A DNA stretch of 64,000 nt from positions 3,593,001-3,657,000 of the forward strand of contig JAWHQI010000170.1 of assembly GCA_033032865.1 (NCBI GenBank), read 5' to 3'. This stretch comes from Dactylorhiza incarnata. Taxonomy: Eukaryota > Streptophyta > Magnoliopsida > Asparagales > Orchidaceae. Positions 34,100 to 44,000 of this stretch are shown here, one piece after another (the stretch's first letter is position 1; every line of letters begins with the position of its first letter). The notes below the pieces were generated by a model. That model did no database searches. It was not told the DNA's origin and was given only the letters and a program-made list of their open reading frames with translations. A program made the position numbers and the translations under genes.

Positions 34100-34345
34100 A
34101 GCTCGATTTATATCTTATTTGAAAAGGTGATGAACATAAAAGTTGTAGATTTAATCGAGAAGAATAACTTTCATGTTGATTACTCTTTGATTTGAAGCTG
34201 TTTAGGGCCCCAATTTAAGCCTTGAAAAAGATCACGCCGAATTGGGAGCCTGAACAGCTTCAAATTAAAAATTGATTAACATGAAAGCTATTCATCTCGA
34301 TGAGATCTACAACTTTCATGTTGATCACTTTTTCAAATAAAATAA
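34100..34345. repeat. Fold-back (MITE-like) inverted repeat
   Basis: TTATTTGAAAAGGTGATGAAC...AAAGTTGTAGAT on the left is repeated inverted as ATCTACAACTTTCATGTTGATCAC...TTCAAATAA on the right, with a short unique centre (about 34,205-34,255). It lies right beside the Sirevirus target site and about 540 bp upstream of the hemoglobin gene ATG. Confidence 0.75.
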
Positions 34346-34757
34346 AAATTAAGGAAAAATCGTAAAAAACGTCACCAATCTGATTGATGACGTCCCATTA
34401 CACCATTAAGGAGATTTCCTTATATATAGTATATATATATATATAGTATAGATATATATACATATATATCGGTTCGACCCCGATTGAACCGGTTGGACCG
34501 GTTGAACCTTAAACCTTTCCCTTCACCGATTCGATGTCCGGTACGGTTTTCAAAACCTTGAAAATTTGAGATTGTTTAGGTGCAAATTTTTTTGAAAATA
34601 GAAAAATTAAAAGAAATTTGAGATTTGAGATTATTTAAACCGTTGGATAGGCAAGAAGTAATCTCCACCGTGTGAAATGGATAGTAACCATTTGGGTACA
34701 AATGCAGAGCATCTTTTTCCCGCACTCGACCATTCCCATCACTGTGCGATCTCCTCT

Positions 34758-34763
34758 TATAAA
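34758..34763 (+). promoter_or_regulatory. Probable TATA box of the hemoglobin gene
   Basis: TATAAA within CTCTTATAAACC, 119 bp before the ATG, which would give a 5' UTR of roughly 90 nt. Position and context fit a plant core promoter; not proven. Confidence 0.55.
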
Positions 34764-34871
34764 CCGAACCATCTCGCTCTCCGATCATCTCCCTCTCCGC
34801 TGCCGCCGCGCCGCTTTCCGAACCATCTCGCTCTCCGATCATCTCCCTCTCCGCTGCTGCCGTGCCGCCTT
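34764..34871 (+). repeat. 54-bp tandem duplication in the 5' UTR
   Basis: CCGAACCATCTCGCTCTCCG... occurs at 34,764-34,817 and again at 34,818-34,871 with about three mismatches. It is CT-rich and ends 10 bp before the start codon. Confidence 0.92.
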
Positions 34872-34881
34872 CATCTCTGCG

Positions 34882-35024
34882 ATGCAATCTTTGCAGGAGA
34901 AGGCGTCGGAGTGGAGCGGCGTAGCGGCGAGCGACGCCTTCGCTATCGACGAAACAAACATCTTCGAAGCCCTCGGAAGCGATATCCAGCCTTTCGTCGA
35001 CCTCTCCACCAATTTCTACAACAG
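34882..35024 (+). CDS. GLB3: GLB3 exon 1 (residues 1-47 plus two bases of 48)
   Basis: The ATG at 34,882 is in the frame that carries the family N-terminus MQSLQ. Ends AACAG before GTACTT, phase 2; intron 1 is only 63 bp (35,025-35,087) and ends TTTAG. Confidence 0.92.
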
Positions 35025-38000
35025 GTACTTACGCTAGCTATTCCCTTTTTTGTTTCTCCCTTTTACTGTTTTGAGAGATGGCTTTAGGGTTTTTGATGAC
35101 GAGGAATGGTTCCGATCGATCTTCGCCGGGTCAAGGAAGGAGGATGCCATCCAGAACCAGTACGAATTCTTCGTGCAGAGAATGGGAGGGCCTCCTCTAT
35201 ATTCCCAAAGAAAAGGTAGTCCTACCAAATGCTTTACTTGTCTATGTTATAAAATTTAATCTCTTATGGGTCATCTGTTACAATTTGGACTTTGTATTAT
35301 TCATGGAATTCATAGTAACTTAAGTTCAATCATTTAATTATCTCATTTCAGAGCCACAATGATTCTAGTTAAATTATCACAACCTTGATAATCTTTATAA
35401 CACAATCTTTGCATGTTTTTCCCAAGTCATTCATTTTAGTCAACAACACTATATGGAAGGGCAACTTGTATAACCCGTAATTCGTCGAGATCAGGAATGT
35501 CTGAGGACAGCACAGAAGACCTCGCCCACCTGGGGAGAGTACAGAAGAACTCGCCCACCTGGGCGAGTACAGAAGAACTCGCTCACCTGGGGCGAGTACA
35601 GAAGAACTCACCCACCTGGGGCGAGTACAGAAGAACTCGCCCACCTGGGACGAGTACAGAAGAACTCGCACACCTGGGACGAGCACAGAAGACCTCGCCC
35701 ACCTGGGGCGAGTACAGAAGATCTCGCCAACCTGGGGCAAGTACGGATTTTCACTTCGCCCGAAGGGCGACTATTTGAATACCCCTTCAAAAGGAGGGAA
35801 CCCCTATCTGCAGCGCATTTCAAAAAGCGGGAGCAGCTATTCACAGTCCATTTTGGATTTGCCTATAAATAGGACCCCAAGACACAAGTAGAAGACACCT
35901 CCCCCCTTATGGTGGACGAGTTCATTGCCTGCCTCTCTTGTGCCGAGCTCAGCATTGGCTTTTGGAGGGGAAGTTCCTATAGAATTCCGGGTATGTGGCG
36001 GGACCTCCTCGCTTCAGCACGCGGGTCTTGTTTATAGGCAGTTCGGAGTTGTTCTTTTATGCTCTCTAGCTTCTTATCACCTTGTCTCACGTGGGTCGAC
36101 CACTAAACAAGTAGCCTTTGATCACTCCCCAAGTCTCAAACATAGTTGAACTGGTATCCGAGCTTCAACATTTTTGGTGCGGTGAGCATGGAGCGTGACC
36201 AGAGAAAGAAACTTTAGTGTGAGACCTCACTGTGAGCCATGATGAGAAGGGTGCGATGCGAGTTCCAACTGAGGCGAGTTCCAGTTCAGGCGAGATCTAG
36301 CTAGGCGAGTTCAAACTGAGGCGAGTTCCAGCTCAGGCGAGCTCAATCAACTCGCAGGTATTCTACTCGTAGGTATTCTGCCCGCAGGTGTTCTACTCGC
36401 AGATATTCTGCTCGCACATATTCTACTCGCAGATACTCTGCTCGCATGTGTTCTACTCGCAAGGTGTGAGGCGACCTCGTGTATGTGACCTCCTCTAGGG
36501 AAGCTTAAGGTCAAAGGCGACACTTGCTTTGCCCTCGTCTTCACTCTTTTTGGTGCTAACATATTTTCATACATAGTACATATTAATACTCATGGGTGCT
36601 TTGGTAAAACCCATGAGTGCTTTCATATGATTTGCAAACAGTGTTGACTTTGATGTCTTGACCACTATGACAACCGTCGCAGAGAGATCCATATGATAGG
36701 GTCATGTTAAAGTGTATATTCCGCGAGTCCATGCTTGCGGGGGATTCTCCTTAATTCCGCGAGTTCAACTCGCGAGGTCATCACTTCAACATATGGTGTT
36801 TTCCTTAATTCCGCGAATTCAACTCGCGCGGTCATCACTTCAACATATGGTGTTCTCCTTAATTCCGCGAGTTCAGCAGGAGGGAGAAATGTCTACAAGC
36901 ACACCCCCGATGCTTCAGCAGGGAGGTCCTGCCACATACTCGGAAGTCTAGATGAGCTTCCCTTCCAAAACCAAAGGCTGATCTAGGTACAAGGAAGACA
37001 CAGACTTGACGAGTATCTCGCTTGGGGGGGGTGTCAACCTCTTCCAAAGTGTCATTCCTGGTACCCTTGGGGGTCTATTTATAGACAAATTCGGGGGGGG
37101 GGGGGGGGGGGGGGGGGGTTACTTGACCATACTCGCGAGTTTGCAATAGGTACTCGCCCATGCTCGCCCATACTCGACCATAGTTTGGTGATTCTGATCT
37201 CTTGTCTTCCGATCTCCGCTTCGCCGTCGAGCCCGGCGCCTACACCGCAATTCATGTCGCCATCGACTCTTGCATACCTCTCGACACAGTCGTCATCGCC
37301 TCCGATCACTTCGTTCCACATCTCTCTGTCTCTGTCTCAGTTACTGGTCCTTGTCGTTCACCTCTAGACATTATGCATGACAATCTCCCCTCAGCAAGCA
37401 CCTCCGCCACACCACGTCCCCGCTCGTCTACCACGTCAGATCCTTGCAATTTTTCGTGACATCTATGAGCACGATGATGGACTGCCGCTCGATGCTTCAT
37501 TCGCTACTACAATGTGCTACAAACAACTGTTCTAGAGGGAAATTAAGGAGCCAGATGAGCAGACTATCCAAGCCATGTTCGAGCTTGTGAGCAAACTCGA
37601 GTTGAAGGACTGGTGAGATGTTATGGTCTCACACGACCTACTATCCGGTTTAATTATTTATGTTTGTGTCTTTTAAATTTCAATGTATGTTTCAATCTAT
37701 GAACCGTGTCTTTTAATTATCATGTGCGAATCAATTTATTATTAGGTATTTTTAGTATTTTATGATAAGTCCAAATGTTCGGGCTTATGATACTTATGCC
37801 ATCTTGTATGGTTATAAATAGACCCCTAGAGTCGTGCATGAGGATATCTATGAATAAATGTAAGTATACTCCCTTTCCCCTTCAAGAAGTTTTGATGTCT
37901 CTCTCTCTCGAGCACACCCCGCCTAGGCAATCATTGTTTCGACTTCACAGTATCCTCCTCCACCATCATTCCCTCTTCCGGCCATCCTCCGACAACTCTA

Positions 38001-41000
38001 CCGGCGTTCTACGGCGATCCCGTAACAACTTGGTATCAGAGCAAGGTTCTGCTTTCCTCTCGCGCGCTTCTCCATCGGGCTCTGCACACGATCAAACCAT
38101 TACTGATCATTCCTGTCGCGGCCCCTCCTCGCCAGCGTGCCATTCTCGTCCTCTCCCAGGCTCTCCAGAGCAGAGTTTTCCCTGTGCATTCTTTCTAGAC
38201 CTTCTCATCCTGTCCACGTTGAGCCAGCAACCCACAGTCACAAGCACCATGTGGCCTTATCGTTATTTGGCATCTACATTATCGAGCTTGCTTAAATTAA
38301 GATCCAGTCTTCTCACACAACACCTGCACCTGCTTCTTTTTCGAGCTCTCCCCCGTCTGTCGAGCCCCGCCCAGTAGGCCACCTTTTTTCTCGAACCCAA
38401 CAGCAGATAACGGAAGTTAGAGGTCTCTATTTAATTGATTGATGCCTTAATCGATTAATTAAATTTCAAATAATTAAGAGAAATCAACTAGATATCAAGC
38501 ATCATACTCATTGAGCCGCATGCCATCTCTAGTGCAGCAAAAATTAATAATTAACCAAATGGGAGATTTTCGGTCCCAACCGCGCAAGCTTGAGGACATG
38601 AGGCACACTTATATGGCAATTGTAGCCGCAACTGCAGCTGAACACCAAAAAGCGCAAGCACGACACTAGGTCGACCTTGCTGCCCTCGACAAATCATCAA
38701 CTTTGGGAACCCAACTTTGGTGACTCTGATCTCTTGTCTTCCGATATCCGCGCATCCATCGAGCTCGACGACTACACCACTGCAATCCATGCCGCCATCG
38801 ACTCCTGCAGACCTCCCGACACAACCACCGTCACCTCTGGACACTTCGGTCCACATCTCTCCAGCTCCTCAGTCTCAGTTACTGATCCTTGTCATTCGCC
38901 TCTAGACATTATGCACGCCAGTCTCCCCTCAGCAAGCGCCTTCTCCACACCAGGTCCCCACGCATCTGCTACGCCAGATCCTTGTAGTCTTTCGTGACAT
39001 CTGTGAGTACAATGATGACCCGCCGCTCGATGCAGCCTCCGTTACGGCAACGCGCTACAAACTGTTCTGATGAAAAATTAAGGAGTCAGATGATCAGACT
39101 ATCCGAGCCTTATTCTAGCTTGGGGGCAAACTCGATTTGAGGGCAGGTGGGATGTTATAGTCCCACACAACCCACTATCCAATTTAATTATTATGTTTGT
39201 GTATTTTAGGTTTCAATGTATGTTTCAATCTATGCACCGTGTCTTTTAATTATCATGTGTGAGTCAGTTTATTATTGACGTTTTTAGTATTTTATGATAA
39301 GTCCAAATGTTCGGACTTATTACGCTTATGCTATCCCTTGGGCCATGTATGAGGATATTTATGAATGATTGAAGTATATTCCCTTTCCCCTTCAAGAGGT
39401 TTTGGTAGCTCTCTCTCGAGCACACTCCGTCTCGGCAGACGCAGTTCTTGCTCGACAGTATTCTCCTCCACCATCATCCCGGCTCCGGCCATCCTCCGAC
39501 AACTTTACCGACGTTCTACGACTATCCCGTAACACCGAGCTCTGCGCATCTTCTATCCATACCACCCGCGCCCTGTGTGTCTTCTCCCTGCTCAGCTTCA
39601 CAGCAGAGCCACGGGCTATTCATCGTCGACACTACCACCTCTTCATCTCCTCGAGCCGCACGCAGAGAAGCTACCACACGCACCTTCATCTCCTCGAACC
39701 CTGACCCTATGTCTCTCCAACAAATTGCAGTCATTTTGGTCATTTCGAGACCCCACCGCAACGCAGTAGTCCAAGCAAAAGACACGGGATTCTCGTCGAG
39801 CCGCACTCTCCTTCCATCATTTTATTTATTGCTATCTTGAGCCCCACGCCATTCTTGACATAGTTAATTAAGTATTGAGGGCTTAATTTATTATTTAATC
39901 AATTCTTCACATGATCAAATAATTAATTACAACAACACTCAAGCCTTTATCCCACTATAGTGGGGGATCAAATAATTAATTAATTTGATTAATTCAATTA
40001 ATTAAAAAAAAGGTCTCCAATCCCAATTGCGCAAGCTCAGGATATGATGCACATTGATATGCCAACTGAAGCCGCAGCTGCATACCGACACCAATAAGCG
40101 CAAGCACGACACCTGGTCTTCCTTGCCATCCTCGAAAAATCATCAACCTTGATGACTCCGATCTCCTGTCTTCTGATCTCCGCGCCTCCATAGAGCCCAA
40201 CACGACTACACCACAATCCATGCCGCCACGACTCCTGTAGACACACGAGCCATCACCTCCGACCACTTTGGTTCGCATTTCTCGGGCTCCTCGGTCTCAG
40301 TTATTGATCGTTGCCGCCCTCCTCCAACCACATCCTTCTCCGGCTTCGCGCTCCGCGCCACCTTTCCGACCGGTCACTCTCGAGTCATTCCTTTTGGAGA
40401 TTGCTCTGGGACTGCCACGCCCAATCAAAGCGGTTCCCACTTCCCACTTTGCAGGCTCTATTTCACCCCCGACCTTCTACCATCACCGGGCACTCTCTTT
40501 CCGTCCCCAACTTGTACGCCCGACAGTTTTCCCTCAGCAAGTGCCTCTACCTCACTGGCTCCCAACCCCACTCAGCCCGCTGACACCAAACTTTTGCATC
40601 CACCAAGGCTCCCTTCTCAAGGCAGCCTCCACTACAACAACACGCTATGAAGAGTTGTTTTGGGAGGAAATTAAGGAGTCAGATGGTCACACCGTCCGCA
40701 CTTCGCTCGAGCATGAGGACAAACTCGATTTGAAAGCGGATGTTATGGGTCCCCATTATTCGTCGTTGATTATGGCATGCTTCTTTCATTACAAGTCTTT
40801 ATGTATTTGATTTCGAGTTGTATGAGCCAAGTCGTAGTTACGAGTCATTAGAGTCTTAATGTTTTAGTGTTTTGCGCATCTTTTTTATATTGGGTTATTT
40901 AGTCCATTGTCATTATAAGTTGTTACGCGCACGCGCCATCCCATTTTATCATTATTGTTTTTCTTTAAATATATTAGGTTTGATGTGAGCCCCCTCCTCC

Positions 41001-44000
41001 CTATATAAGGAGGAGGTATGTGAGTGTTATTTTCATTCTTGGATCATTAGGGATTTAGGCTCTCATTTGAGAGAGGGATCATTGGAGGAACCAGCCTTCT
41101 TGATCTTGGCCGGACTTCGATCCGGATTGTATCCGTGTTCTTCTTCGATTAATGCAACTTCCTTCTTGTCCGTATTAATTGGTCCGACCTGCCGCTCCGC
41201 CCGCTTCTACAGCCGCCGGAGTATCGAGTTCTGCTATACGAGCACCGCTCGACATCGCCTCTGTCGCTCGACGACGCCAGATCTGCGCCGCTCCGCTCGA
41301 TCTTCCAGCCCGCTCGACGACGCCACATCGCCTCTGTCGCTCGATCTTCCAGCCCGATCGTCCTCGCCATCGCCACCGTGCGTCCTCGCCACTGCCGCTC
41401 GACCACTGACCGCTCGATCTTCCGATCCGTCAACGCCGCACGTCTTCTTAACCGCTGCTACAGACGACGCCGCACAGCACGCCGACGTCTGCGCCCACTT
41501 CCGCCTGCGCACGCTTCGATCAGCTCGGCACCGTGCCAGCCCCTTCGACCCAGCCCCAGCTCCACCCGGCACCGCCAGATCCGCTCGACCCAGCGCCCGA
41601 TCGGCGTCCTCAGCCCGCCAGCGCTCCCAGCCGCCGCCCCGTGCGTCCTCCTCAGCCCGCCAGCGATCCCAGCCACCGCCCGTGCATCCTCCTCAGCCCG
41701 CCAGCGCTCCCCGCCGCCGTCCCGGCCCCCTGCGGGCCAGATCTTGCCCGTGCCACACCGATCCGCCCCGGGCCAACCTCCAACTCGGAGCAATCGTCCT
41801 CATATACCAAAGAGCCGGATGGAAGCCCGCGTGGAAGCCCTCGAACACTCCCTCGCCACCATTAACTCTCGTCTCGAGGCACAGAACGAGCAGTTCACCT
41901 CGATTCTGACCATGCTCCAGAAATTGCAGCCCACCCAGCACTCCGGGCCCTTTACCGCCTCTGTTGTGGGATCCCCCAGCACCGTGCTTCCCGATGCTTC
42001 CGCAGCGGTGGAAGTGCCTACTCCACCATATCGTGGACCTGACATGCCTACCTTCAACGGGTCTGACCCCCTCAGGTGGATTGCCCGCGCCGAGCAGTTC
42101 TTCAACATTCACCAGACCGCGCCGACACAGCGGGTCTCCACCGCAATCATCGGCATGGAAGGGTCGGCCCTCCATTGGGTCCGTTGGCTCCGGCAGACCT
42201 CTCCCGACCTCTCCTGGCCAGCTCTCTCTGAGGCCCTCATTCAGCGGTATGACGCCCGCTACTCCGGCCCCATGATCGAGCGACTCTGCGGGGTCCGTCA
42301 CACTGGCTCCATCGACTCATACATTGATGCCTTCGTGGAATTAGTCACCCATGTCCCCGGTCTTCCCCCAGACCATTACTTGGGGTTCTTCATGAACGGC
42401 TTGCAACCCCACTTCCGCTCCCGTCTCCGCACTCTCCAACCATTAACGGTTCACCACGCCATTGACCTCTCCCCCCTGGTGGAGGCAGAATTTCTCGCGA
42501 CGTCCGGCGACATTCCTTCCCCATCACCTCCCTCTCGGCATCCCTCCCACACATATTTCCCGACCCATCCGAAACCTACACCTCCGCCACCTCCTCTGCC
42601 TCGGCCACCACTGATGGGTCCTCGCAACAACCGGCCTGTCCCTACCCACCGCCTCTCCAACCAGGAGTACAACGACTTACGAAGCAAGGGCCTGTGCTTC
42701 CGCTGCAAGCACCCCTACTCTCCTGGTCATGAGTGCTCCGTGAAGGAGTGTCGTGTCCTCATCGGCGACGACGTGGCCGCGCTCTCCGCCACCGACTTCG
42801 ACGCCCTGCTGCTCTCGGACGGACTACCGCACGACGCCCCGGGCACCTCGACGGCATCCCACTACTGACCGGCGGGCGGCGCTCCGACCTTGGGGACAAG
42901 GTCGCTTTTCTGACGGGATGTATTGTTACGCGCACGCGCCATCCCATTTTATCATTACTGTTTTTCTTTAAATATATTAGGTTTGATGTGAGCCCCCTCC
43001 TCCCTATATAAGGAGGAGGTATGGGAGTGTTATTTTCATCCTTGGATCATTAGGGATTTAGGCTCTCATTTGAGAGAGGGATCATTGGAGGAACCAACCT
43101 TCTTGATCTTGGCCGGACTTCGATCCGGATTGTATCCGTGTTCTTCTTCGATTAATGCAACTTCCTTCTTGTCCGTATTATAAGTCCTATATATATGGAT
43201 CCTTGGAGTCATGCAAGGGAATTAATGAAATCTATCCCCTTATCCCTTGAAGAGATTATGGTAGCTCTCTCCTCCCGAGCGCATCCCGCCCAGGCAATCG
43301 AGGTTCCATCTCTGTAGTATCCCCGCATCTCCACCATCATCCCCATCTGGGATCACCTCTCTGGCGACACCATCAACGTTCTGCAGCGAGCCCGTGCAAT
43401 TCATCTACCACCTCCAACCCTCTTCAGTTACACATGAAGCTTGGGCCCCCAAGCCAGTTACTTCCAAGAAAATGTTTCATTCCATTTTTCCCATGTTTCC
43501 AATTTGAACTAGGGAAACGTCACAAGTTTATGTATATAAGATATATTTTCACTAAATTATAAATTAAAGCATGTTTGGTAAACTCTGATAAGCATAAATT
43601 TTTTCTCTAGATTAATTTAAACACATGTCTAATCTGTATTCCTTCATATACATTTTTTGGGGCAATTTCAAAATTCGTGCTATTGCTGAAACACAATATA
43701 GTCTATCGTTTCTGTTATCTAACTTCATCTTAGTAAACATCATTCTGCAGTAACTACATTACTTGACAATTTACTTTATATCTCATTATGGACATTATTT
43801 TCTACATTCGACATCATGTGTAAAAAATTTCAGTATATTTAAATTCCTCTAAAAGGTATTCAACATTAATTTAGCAAGAACAACAAATTCTCACTCAATT
43901 GAAAGTCGCATAAAAGAATGAAACTAGTCACCGTCCACCTATCACCACCCGACCTTCATATCTATCTTGGCTTCTTTTTCTCTCTGGCCCTCTCTATTCT

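Larger units (their letters stand above)
40921..43180 (+). mobile_element. Gag-only LTR retrotransposon (TR-GAG type), copy 1
   Basis: 2,260 bp with 257-bp LTRs (40,921-41,177 and 42,924-43,180) starting TGTTACGCGC and ending CCGTATTA, flanked by TAAGT on both sides (40,916-40,920 and 43,181-43,185). Between them is a single gag ORF and no protease, RT or integrase. The LTRs differ at about four sites. TGG starts two bases after the 5' LTR, a fitting place for a primer-binding site. Terminal-repeat elements carrying only gag are known in plants as TR-GAG; they must borrow pol from another element. Confidence 0.92.
37181..43398 (+). mobile_element. Tandem LTR array of a non-coding retroelement
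   Basis: Order: partial internal region (37,181-37,618), LTR (37,619-38,027), internal (38,028-39,152), LTR (39,153-39,534), internal (39,535-40,740), LTR (40,741-43,398, split by an insertion). The internal regions are 1.1-1.2 kb and share a block starting CTCTTGTCTTCCGAT. None has a conserved ORF, so the element is non-autonomous. Shared LTRs between units indicate unequal recombination. Confidence 0.85.
40741..43398 (+). repeat. Array LTR 3, split by a gag-only element
   Basis: Parts 40,741-40,920 and 43,186-43,398 together give about 393 bp that align along the other two LTRs. The gap is the insertion at 40,921-43,180 with its TAAGT duplication. Confidence 0.87.

Noticed and set aside
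35510..35745. CRISPR-like regular repeats of 28 bp
   Set aside because: Units are directly adjacent with no unique spacers, and this is plant DNA inside an LTR.
35467..37180. Complete LTR retrotransposon bounded by the two LTR pieces
   Set aside because: The second piece is inverted and truncated, so they cannot be a normal LTR pair.
41067..41818. Long N-terminal extensions of the gag ORF
   Set aside because: They cover LTR and leader sequence that is not conserved in the second copy; the ATG at 41,819 fits better.
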